Source: Isoetes taiwanensis (Eukaryota > Streptophyta > Lycopodiopsida > Isoetales > Isoetaceae). From it: a stretch of DNA of 64,000 nt. Each line of letters begins with the position of its first letter. Position 1 is the stretch's first letter. The stretch is taken from NCBI GenBank assembly GCA_021234155.1, contig JAJEKV010000020.1:2963275-3027274 (forward strand). Direction: 5' to 3'. The position numbers and the translations under genes were made by a program. Shown piece by piece: positions 55,484 through 64,000 of the stretch. The notes beneath the pieces are model-generated. The model was not told the DNA's origin. It made no database searches and saw only the letters and a list, made by a program, of their open reading frames with translations.

Positions 55484-56339
55484 TGATGAATTTAGAGGCA
55501 AAGAGTATGATTTTGCAAGTGTAATAACAAAATGCCTAGCAAGATTTTCAAAATTCAAGATCTACATAAACACATGTAGTACAAGTGAGGATTTAGTGGA
55601 GAGCCACAATATGGTCTCTCATCTCCACTATTGTAAACTCAATAATATAGGAAACAAGAAACAAGTTTTAATGGTCAATAAACCATTAGCCTTAAATCTT
55701 CACAAAGATATAATGAGTTTACTGTTCATCGGGCATTGACCCGATTACTGTAGCTCATTTGACTTGAGCATTTCGCGTTCTACTGAGCCGGATCTGCTTC
55801 ATAACTTCGTCACACCATCTGTTCTCACAGGTTCCATATTCATAGTTGTAAATCTGGCGGTTAAGGGACAGCTCCACTTTCCTATCCGGGTCTATTTCCA
55901 TGTCTGCATATATCCCACAGGATAAACGTAAGTAAAAAGACTGGTTCACAATATCCCACAGGAACGTTGATAAAAATCGGCCTTGGAACCATTGAGGCTT
56001 ATTCTTCGAATTAATTTGCTTTCTTCTTCAACCTTAACCATGGTTGCACTATTTGGTTCTCAACCTTCAATGAACAATTTTGCTAGCACTTAACAGAGAA
56101 TTTATCATCACTGCTGTACCCTAGGTAATTAGATAATTCTCAAGTTTTTCTGGCCCACTGCCACTGCTTCTCATGGGCAGACACATTGAATTGTTTAAGT
56201 TTTCATGCAATATAGGTCACAACATTCTGCAACTTGTGAGTTCACTTGGATCACTGTCTGCTCACTTGCATTCTAAAAGCAATCACTGCCACTGCTTCTC
56301 ATGATTGCAATATAGACTTATAAAGCTGAAAACTTATTA
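55484..56339 (-). repeat. 5' LTR of the young Copia element
   Basis: 856 bp, the same length as its partner, followed by the target duplication gttct at 56340-56344. Confidence 0.95.
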
Positions 56340-56859
56340 GTTCTGTCTTGCTTTCTGCTTCAAGCGTTTTTATTCCTTCAGTTGCCCACTAAAGCGTATT
56401 CCACCACTCTTCTCGTCGGGATTGCCCCATCTGTCTGGTTGCCTCTTGGTGTTCTTTGCTCGTAGAAGTTTGATTTTGTTCATTCGTCCAACTGCGAGTT
56501 TGTTCCTCTTCCCTTCCAGGTTCGGCAGCCAGTTTCTATGCCCCTTTCTTCCTCAATTCCTTTCTCGTGTATGTTCTATCTGGTTATGTCTATTTGTTCG
56601 CTTGGTTTGGGGTGTTCACCAAGTTGTTCATTTCAGTTTGTAGTCCCTTCATGTCGTCTTCCACATGTGCCAGATAGTTCTATTTTACGTCTTGGGATTT
56701 GTTGTTCCAGTCTCTATAGTTCTGTCTAGTCCTCTATATTGCTTCATTAGTCTTAGGGATGTTGGTTATGCTTGAAATTTCGTCTGGAACCATTATACAT
56801 GTATGATTTATATTGGATTTAGGCTTTGATTTTTAGTGTTTTGTCGTTATGGTTTTTGC

Positions 56860-57845
56860 TCTCGTTTGTTGGTACATTGATTCTTATGTTTTGTTGTTCA
56901 TGTGCTATTGTTGTGGTCGTAGTTTGTTGTGTGTTCGGTGCTCATATTTGTTTGTTTTTTGCATATCCCATTTTGCTCCTTAGGCTCGGCTTTCTTATTT
57001 GTTAAATCATAGTTGGTTCCTGGTATCATCATGCCTCCATCTCCCCTCCCACTATTCCTTGCTAGATTTTGCATTCGATGGCTAGTTTTTCATCTTCAAT
57101 ATTCTTATCTGTTGTCTCGCCTCGGCTCCCTTAGGTTCTCCAATCTCATGTAGCTGTTGTTTCACCTTTAGCGCACCCTGGGTATTGGTTGCTCCTCGTG
57201 TATTATTGACATCCTTTGTTCTTTGTCATGCCCTACCAGGTCACTCCAGTTCCCAGCCATTTCTTTATCACACAATTTTCATAAGTTTTATGGTTGTTTC
57301 CCATGTTAACTCTTTCTACATTTATGTCGCTAGGCAGCCCTCTCAGTGATCTGTCTTGTTTTTCTTCCAGGATACCCCTTTCTTTCACATATAGTTTGAT
57401 GCATTGATTCTCCAGTTTGTTTTCATGTGCTCGTTGTTGTGGTCATAGTTTGTGGTTTGTGTTCGGTTTTTTGTGTCTTATTTGTTTACGCATTCCATTT
57501 GCCCCATAGTTTTGGCTTTCTTGTTTGTTAAACGTGGTTGACTCGCATCATCTTTATGAAGTTTGTATCATTTGTCTCTGTCTTCTTCCCACCTTTTTTT
57601 TTTAGGTTTTGCATTCGATGGATAATTTTTTCACCTCCAATTTTCTCACCTCTTGTCTCGCCTTAGCTCCCTTTGGATTCACCAATCTCATTCGGCAGTT
57701 GTTTCGTCTTTGGCATGCCCATGGTATCAGTTGCTCTTCATATATTATTCTTTGCCATTCTCTACCAGGTCACTCTAGTTCCAAATTAGTTCTTCATCGG
57801 ACGAAGGTCTTAGTTTCATAGTTGTTTCCCATGGCATCTCTTTTT
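56860..57845 (+). repeat. Two tandem ~530-bp units inside the left arm
   Basis: tcatgtgct(a/c)ttgttgtgg (56896 and 57424), ttttgcattcgatgg (57067 and 57607), cttgtctcgcct/gttgtctcgcct (about 57113 and 57653), taccaggtcact (57234 and 57764) and gttgtttcccatg (57294 and 57822) recur with a period near 530 bp. Confidence 0.85.
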
Positions 57846-58371
57846 TGCATCTCTCGGCGATCTTACTTGTTTTGGCTCCCAGTCTCAGTCTGTGATTGGA
57901 GGAGGTAGGTTCCTCTTTGTGTCGGATGTTATTGCTTTGCAAAGGACCTTTCCCTAGAATCCATGGTTCTCTTCTTATAAGAAGAGAACCATCATTCTGG
58001 GGAAAGGAATGCTTGTTTTGGCGTCACGCCATTTTGGGCATTAGATCTATCTATGGCCTGAGCCTTCTATGGCGCAGGCTTTCTTTGGCTCTGTCTCCTA
58101 TATATCCATGTTGCCTGCTAGCATTCCTCATCGGTGTTTCCTCTGAGCTGAATTCTGTTGGTTCTAGAGTTTCCCTCCCTCCCTCCTCTGAGTCTAGTCA
58201 CCTGGTGTCGGCTCGTCTTAACATCTGTTGATTTCTTCTCGTTCCACCTAGTGAGGGCTGGTTCGACTCTTCTCTTCTATATCTTTGTGGCTGGTGGTCT
58301 CTGCAATTTCCCAGCGTAGCACTTGTTGCTTCCGGGGGACACCTGGGGGCAGACCCCCGCTGTCGGGCCTA

Positions 58372-58374
<3 letters not shown>

Positions 58375-58462
<88 letters not shown>
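58375..58462 (+). repeat. (CT)n microsatellite, about 44 units
   Basis: Uninterrupted CT repeat. A second CT run of about 20 units lies at 58653-58693. Both produce spurious Leu/Ser or Arg/Glu frames. Confidence 0.97.
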
Positions 58463-58465
<3 letters not shown>

Positions 58466-58650
58466 TTGGTGTGTTGGTCGTGTGGTTAGTCCACTCGTCT
58501 AGCACATTGAGGTCTCGTGTTCGAACCTCACTAGGATCTTGGCATCCTAGGACCTTGGGCCCCTGGTATCCTTGTAGGGGGTGGTGCTCCTTGAAGAGGG
58601 AGCGTCGTATGTCCTAAAGGATGCTGGCTTGTGCTACGACGTAAAAAATA

Positions 58651-58655
<5 letters not shown>
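58463..58655 (+). repeat. tRNA-derived SINE candidate
   Basis: gttggtcgtgtggttagtcc fits a tRNA D-arm with polymerase III box A (58474-58486). cgtgttcgaacctcac fits the T-arm with box B (58518-58528), with a T stem gaggt/acctc. After the ~75-nt tRNA-like head a ~115-nt body follows (ggatcttggcatcctagg, ccttgaagagggagcgtcgt), ending in aaaaaata and a CT tail. Head, body and simple tail make a SINE. No second copy was seen in this window. It sits exactly between two CT microsatellites, so target duplications are hidden. Confidence 0.55.
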
Positions 58656-58696
<41 letters not shown>

Positions 58697-59640
58697 CGTA
58701 GCTATGTGGCTTTCGAGTATTCTCATTTGTTGTGTCATTATCTCTGAAATCCTTGTTCCGTCCTGCTCGTGTATTTTATGATTCGGTTAGCGTTCTGATG
58801 CTTGGCCCGTGAGGGCGTCTAACCCCTTGTATTAAACTTCCATGTGGTCTGTTTGTTTACAGCTAGCGCGCGATGGATCGTCTTTTCAAGTTTTGGTATT
58901 GTGCTATTGTGCTTGGTTGCTTGTGTTGACTTTTGACTGTTTGTTTACTATTGGGTTGATTCTCAGTTGGCCATTGGTCGTGCTTTTACTCTCTCTCTCT
59001 CCCGGTGTAGCACTTGTCGCTTCTGGGTAGGCTCCAAAAGGTTCTTCTTTGGGATGTGCCTATTTTCTCTTCCTGGCGTAGCTTTGTGGCTTCCAGAAGG
59101 CGCTGAGGGGAAGACCCCCGCGGTCGGGCCTAGTGTATCTGTATCTATATATTTTCTCTCTCGGCGTAGCAATGTCGCTTCCGAAGATTCTTTATAATTT
59201 CTCTATTCTGCTATTTTTTCTCGTCAGATCCTTGTGCTCTGCTTGTTTTTTTTTTTTTTTTCGAGCATGATGCATGCTTGGCCATAGGGGCTCTAACCTT
59301 TTCACGTTAACCATCTGTATGATTGTGTTGTGCAGTTTGACGGGATCCTCTTTCTTGACACTGAGGTGGTAGCCAATTTTAGCAGTTCCGAGGTGGTTGC
59401 GGTTGCAGTTTTCGCTTCTACCCCTTCTTGATGGTGTGGGGGTTGGGTGTCGATATTGGGGGTTGCAGGCCGGGGTTGCAGTTTTGATCTGATCAATTCT
59501 GACGACGACTTTGGATGTTGTTTTGGGTTTAGGAACTTTGTGGGGGCCTAATTATATGTTTTGAGCTAGTTATATGGCTGCGGTCATTGTTGGATTTTTT
59601 CATTCATATTCACTCATGTTGGGGCCTCATTTTGGCTACC

Positions 59641-59751
59641 CCTATAGGTCATTGTATTTCCACTCATTCAGCTCAATGGAACTCCACTTCACTTCGAAGT
59701 GAAGTGGTGTTCCATTGAGCTGAATGAAAAAATAGTACAATGACCCATAGG
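59641..59751. repeat. Near-perfect hairpin at the axis of the giant inverted repeat
   Basis: Arms 59641-59695 and 59696-59751 meet with no loop at acttcgaagt. About 50 of 55 positions pair: cctataggtcattgta...cattcagctcaatggaac... against its complement, with a few mismatches and small bulges near the outer end and near the centre. The outer sequences (tttggctaccccta and others) continue to pair loosely. Confidence 0.92.
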
Positions 59752-62700
59752 GAAACAAACTGATGAATCCCAAAATGAGTGAAGAGGGGAACAAAATGAT
59801 GAACCCCAATGGGTAAAAAAACACAACCTCGGGTTAGACCACCCAACGTATAAGATAATTGTGTACAATGAGTACAGGCCCCCACGAAGAACATCTAGAA
59901 GGCCGCTGTACTGTAATGCTCCCAAACTGCAACAACTGCAAAAAATCAGGTCGCGCTACCCATCCAAGCAGTGACTCAAATCCGCCCCGCTAAGATACCG
60001 CTCCATGCGTCGCACCTGGCCACTGGTATAAAAAACAGCCACATGCACATCAGAGAGCTCCAAACTGCAAGACCAAACCACATGTGATTGTCAACTGTGT
60101 TAGAAGCCATCTACGAGCCAAGAGTAAGCAAGCTACAAAGTGGGACTAGAAATACAATAGCACAATATCAAAATGGAAAAGATGATCCATGAGGATCCCC
60201 GGAAACCACGAGGCTACGCCGAGATAGGGAAATCTAGGCTCGACCCAGATGCATAAAGAAAGCAGGTTCATGCACATCAGTGAGCTCCAAACTGCAAGAC
60301 CGAACCATATGCGATTATCAAATGTGTTAGAAGCCATTCACGGGCCAAAAGTCAGCAAATATGAAGTCGGAATAGAAATACAAGAGCATAATATTGCAAA
60401 TTGAAGAGATGATCCATAATGATCCTCGGAAGCCACGGGGCTACGCCGAGATAAGAAAAATATATATGTATATATGTAGGCCCGACCCAGGGGGGCTTCC
60501 CCTTGGTGCCCTCCAGAAGCGCCATGTGCTACACTGGGAAAAAATGCAAAAGCCCATCGGCCAACACTGAACAAAAAGTAAAACCCATATAGGAGAGTGA
60601 GAGGTGGGAGGGGGGAAACTCAGTACAACAACAAGATTCAGCTCAGAGGAAACGCCGATGAGGAATGTAGGAAGACACAAGGCTTTTATGGGAGAAAAGG
60701 CCAAAGAAAGCCTGCGCTATAGCAGGCTTGTGCCAAAGAAAGCTTGAATCCAAAAGCAGAGCTGGCGCCAAAACTGGCGTCCCTTTCCCTAGAATGATGG
60801 TTCTCTTCTATATAAGAAGAGCATTCTAGGGAAAAGTCCTTATGCACAAATATCAATATTCGACACAAAGAGGAACCTCCCTCAAACCCCATCATAGATT
60901 GAGACCACGAGAGATTGTAAGGCACACTGCTAGGAAAGTGTAACGACCATGAGATGAGGTGGGATGCCACTGCAAATAGAGGGGAAGGGGCTCAAGAAAC
61001 CCTGAGACAACTAGACTGCATAAGGCAAAGAAGGCATGAAAATCGAATACAAACAAGATCTATGGCCACCACCAAAGCACATGAAATCAAAATTGTAGAA
61101 CCAACGTACCCAACAAAATACAGAGAATACCTAACGACAAGATGCTATGGAAGTAAGAACAAACATACCAAACTTATATTATTCATGCAGAACAGACTCA
61201 AGCGAACTTTCATGAAGACAATGCAAACCCCTAATAAGAAAGACCAAAACCATGCACCATGGAATGCATAAAAAGAGAAGACATCAAGACCGGACATAGT
61301 CAACAAGCTAACAAAGAGCACATGGAACTAAAATTCAAGAATCAACGTACCAGTAGTGAACTACAGTGAATACTATAATGACAAAAACACTACAACAAAC
61401 AAGGACCTAAAACCTAAACATATACGCTACACACATAACCAGTTCAAATAAACTTTAAAAAATAGAAACAACATAACCCCTGGGAACAAGACGAAAGGGA
61501 CCCCGAGACACAAGGACAAAAAGGTTTCATAAGGTGACAGAATAATTATGCAATTGAGAACACTGGTAGATGACGCCACAGAGTCAGCGAGGATGGGACC
61601 AACGCCAAGATGAGGAATGGATGAAGAAAACTGAGGGCAACTTGAAACAAGAACCATTTACGAATGCAAGACAACGGACCACAAGAACCACTACAACATG
61701 CACGAATCTGCGAAGATGCAACCGCATTTTGAAATTTAAACTACAGGCCAAAAGAGAGAATGTCGCGGGAAAAAGGGAACACCAAACAACTCCTTTAGTC
61801 TTTAAGAGGTCAACACAGGAAAGGCATGACGACTGGACCAACAAGGCAAGAAGAACTACGTCAAATCAAGGGGCAGACAAAGGAGGGAATCAAGACAATA
61901 GCAGAGCAAAGATGTATTTTAAGGGATAAACTGGAAACAAGAGGAAAGGAATAAACATAGGGTGAAAAAGGGCAAACAGGAGACCCGAATGAAATGGATA
62001 GAAAAAAGGGATCGAGAATAGCAAACAAAGCAAAACGAGACAAAATGGCTGAGGACACAAAATGGAAATAACTGAAGGCCCTCAAAGGCACTAATGAGAC
62101 ACTAAGAATCTATGACAAAGAGCGAGTATAGGCCCCCATAAGGGCATCCATGAGAACCACTGAGAACATATGAGAATATTGAAGTAAAAGAACAAGTAGA
62201 GCAACAACAATAAATAGCAAGGACTAAAATTCATGAATGTATACCCACATACATCACTGATCCAAGCGAATTTTCAACGTAGAAACAACGATAGGGACCT
62301 TGAGATTCAAGAACAATCCAGAGAACTGGACCAAAGAACCCATTATGGTGAGAGAAAGATGGAGAAAGATGGGTGCTATATGACATCGTCGGAAGAAGCA
62401 GAGTGAAGAGAACAACTCGGTGAACAACATGCAAATTTGGTTGACGAGGGTAACCCGATCACTGAGACCAACAAGAATAAAAAAGGCTAAGCAACTGTGT
62501 CAACATAGTAAAACGACATAATGATTGGACACCGCCAGGGCAAAAAAGCACTATGATGAGACAAGAGGCGGGCAAAGGAGGGAGTCAAGACAATAGAAGA
62601 GCCAAGACATTTCAAGAGATAAAATGAACAAACAAAGAGGAAAGGGACAATATGCAAAATGAAAAAAGAGAGGAATGCGAGATTATAATGAAATGGATGG

Positions 62701-64000
62701 AATAAGGGAAGGAGCTAAGGCCACAAATGCAAATAAAGCCCTCGAAGGCATTCACGAGAAACTAAGAATCAATGGTAAAAGAGAAGAGTATGGGCCCTCA
62801 TAAGGGCATCCAAAGAACAATTGAGAACATATGAGAAACAAGCATGCACTTATCTACCTATACATACATCTAGAAACAAAGCTCAAGAATCTTAGAGCAA
62901 AAAAAGGGAAGCAAAGCAAATGAAATGGATGGAGAAATGGGATAAAGAAAAGAGGCACTAGAAAACCGCTCTGAAATGGAAAGGCGAGGGAAATAAACTG
63001 GGCAATCGAACAAACTACAACTGAAAAGACCAGGGAAAAAATACGAGTGAGAGGATGTGCAAGTGAACAAATTACTGCTGAGAAATCATGAGACAAGAAT
63101 GCTAAGAGCAATCAGACAGATGGGACAACTCAGGACAACTCGGACAAGCAGAGCAGTGTAACGACGTATGGAAGCAACTCAAGCACAACCCGGACACCAT
63201 AAGAGCTCAACGAGACAAATGGAACAAAAGTCAACAAAAAGGGAATAATGGACGTCATGTAGTAAAGACAACGAGTAAAGGCAGTGGAAAGAAGCCAATG
63301 AACCAAAAGAATTGAAGGGGCACATGGCTCGGTGGTCATCACAAGTACAAGGAACTAGCCACATAAAGGAATATAAAAGAAATTTGCAACTAAATGTCAC
63401 AAGCACCAATGCAGCAAGAATGCAATAGCTCAACCCATACAAAATACAAACTGAGATATGGCACTGGCAAAAACCATGCATAAATGAGCCAAATGATTCT
63501 AGCAAATACCACCAATTGTAAAACTCCTGCAAAACGATCAAATGCAAGCGACCACCATAAATGGTACCAATAGACCAACGACGGGGAAATCTGAGATCCT
63601 AAGCAAAAAAGGACCACATCTAAGTATGGAAGCAAAGCGCATTAAAAGGACTAATTGCGGTAGAAAATAGACGTTATGGACCACAACCATGTCTACGAGA
63701 TAGAAAGTGTTGAGAATAACCAAAAGCAACCTGGCATGAACTAACATGAATCACCAACTCATAACGAATGCAGCTATGGAAAAGTTCAAGAGTAGAAAAA
63801 ATGCTAGACTATCCCAAATGGAGAAGGTTATATACAAGATACTGGAAATACCTGACTCGCCTGACAACTCGTGCTAAAGTCCTTAGGTCGAGTGCCAAAA
63901 TGTCAACAAAAAGGGGGCAACCGGCATGTGTTGATTAAATACAGGATATAAGTGAGAAATTGCCAAAAATGCAATGAAGCAACTAAAATGCAAAACTGAC
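59752..64000 (-). repeat. Right arm of the giant non-coding inverted repeat
   Basis: A/C-rich on the plus strand; its reverse complement follows the left arm in the same order outward from 59.7 kb (GGCGTAGC units, ggttctcttct hairpin block, tandem-repeat zone, gccccttcaattcttttgg block). It still matches the left arm (about 48.3-48.9 kb) near 63.3-63.75 kb, so it runs off the window. It contains a ~700-bp internal tandem duplication (about 61868-62178 and 62568-62838: aaggagggartcaagacaat, gaaatggat, ataagggcatcca, gagaacatatgagaa). No frame has a recognisable domain. Confidence 0.75.
60100..60541 (-). repeat. GGCGTAGC modules, right arm (three copies, inverted)
   Basis: Reverse-complement cores at about 60541-60511 (cagtgtagcacatggcgctt), 60453-60426 (cggcgtagccccgtggcttc) and 60225-60198 (cggcgtagcctcgtggtttc). 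The block gtcgggcctac follows the first; gggtcgagccta lies upstream of the third. gatggcttctaacac/gaatggcttctaacac follow the second and third, as in the left arm. Confidence 0.8.

Larger units (their letters stand above)
49833..56339 (-). mobile_element. Young, nearly whole Copia LTR retrotransposon
   Basis: Two 856-bp LTRs (49833-50688 and 55484-56339) flank 4.8 kb. The 5-bp target duplication gttct is exact (49828-49832 and 56340-56344). Orientation is minus: the primer site TGGTATCAGAGC lies at 55482-55471 next to the right LTR, and a purine tract (ggaggag) next to the left LTR. Parts on the minus strand: gag start (55460 to about 55000), a ~420-bp AT-rich spacer, then one long frame of 1,244 codons (54577-50843) with gag remainder including two CCHC knuckles, protease, integrase, reverse transcriptase and RNase H in Copia order. 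It looks nearly whole, with perhaps one or two breaks. I counted about 4 LTR differences in 856 bp, implying insertion within roughly the last few hundred thousand to one million years at common plant rates. It is nested in the giant inverted repeat. Confidence 0.96.
58310..59190 (+). repeat. GGCGTAGC-module array (five copies)
   Basis: A ~21-bp core, (c)ggcgtagcnntgtggcttccg, occurs at 58312, 58694, 59003, 59074 and 59161. Cores at 58312 and 59074 are followed by ggggnagacccccgcngtcgg and gccta, then a CT-rich or TA-rich simple repeat, and then the next core. A further shared block, gcttggcc...tctaacc, comes about 110 bp after cores 58694 and 59161. The larger unit therefore occurs twice here and twice, inverted, at 60.1-60.54 kb. 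Confidence 0.85.
46900..59640 (+). repeat. Left arm of a giant non-coding inverted repeat
   Basis: T/G-rich on the plus strand, and similar in opposite orientation to 59752-64000. Anchors: catgtgccccttcaattctt (48893) against its reverse complement at about 63311; ctttccctagaat...ggttctcttct (57950) against 60784-60830; gcaggctttctttgg (58072) against 60703-60720; attcctcatcggtgtttcct (58122) against 60640-60665; gcgtagc modules near 58.3-59.2 kb against 60.2-60.55 kb. After removing the nested Copia element the arm spans at least 6 kb, and its left edge was not located. No frame has a recognisable domain. The class (LARD-like, foldback, or two opposed insertions of one element) is open. Confidence 0.75.

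Noticed and set aside
58248-58617. Frames of 85-110 codons with Arg-Glu or Leu-Ser runs
   Set aside because: They are translations of the CT microsatellite.
61570-63747. Frames of up to 122 codons in the right repeat arm
   Set aside because: Same reason: not shared as frames with the left arm, no domain.
1-64000. CRISPR array, bacterial operons, rRNA genes, plastid or mitochondrial insertions
   Set aside because: No regular repeat-spacer array, no Shine-Dalgarno-led gene runs, and no rRNA or organellar gene sequence was recognised.

Overview
The window looks like nuclear DNA from a non-seed land plant, most probably a fern. It is AT-rich and intron-rich, packed with Copia-type LTR elements, Helitrons, LINE pieces and MITE-like repeats, and holds many broken host genes. 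The best taxonomic clue is an exon of a dynein heavy chain at 27.0 kb. Dynein heavy chains are absent from flowering plants and kept by plants with swimming sperm (ferns, lycophytes, mosses, cycads, Ginkgo). A degenerate organellar-type PPR gene fits the same picture. The fern assignment is an inference. No host gene in the window is convincingly intact.

Layout. 0.9-1.45 kb: broken LARP1 gene (minus). 2.49-7.75 kb: an old, multiply broken Copia element (minus) whose 5' LTR carries a later poly(A) retroposon with a 19-bp target duplication. 7.8-8.2 kb: short palindromic repeats. 8.6-9.9 kb (minus): an unrecognised 253-aa protein frame, a short basic frame and a well-preserved histone H3 core domain, downstream of an unpaired LTR with a tRNA-Met primer site (10.5-11.6 kb). 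11.6 kb: a Helitron 3' end. 17.7-20.4 kb: minisatellite-like and CACTA-like repeats. 20.46-24.0 kb: probable Helitron. 24.5-28.1 kb: exon-sized pieces of unrelated genes (DnaJ, dynein, an unknown protein, a glyoxalase-like protein). 28.5-30.2 kb: inverted copy of the 18-kb repeat family.

31.7-36.7 kb: two successive FCP1/NIF-like HAD phosphatase-type domains on the minus strand. The downstream one is split by a short LTR element with 1.15-kb LTRs and only 418 bp inside. 36.69-39.31 kb and 39.45-43.20 kb: two Helitrons of one family lying head to head 141 bp apart; the right one carries a decayed PPR gene. 43.85-45.1 kb: LINE 3' part. 45.6-45.9 kb: MULE transposase C-terminus. About 46.9-64.0 kb: a very large non-coding inverted repeat with an almost perfect hairpin at its axis (59.7 kb), interrupted by a young, nearly whole Copia element (49,833-56,339).

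The strongest leads are the H3-bearing minus-strand unit, the head-to-head Helitron pair, the gene-fragment mosaic at 27-28 kb, the FCP1-like pair with a nested insertion, and the giant foldback with its recurring GGCGTAGC modules. All reading was by eye, so percent identities and element ends are approximate unless two copies could be compared directly.
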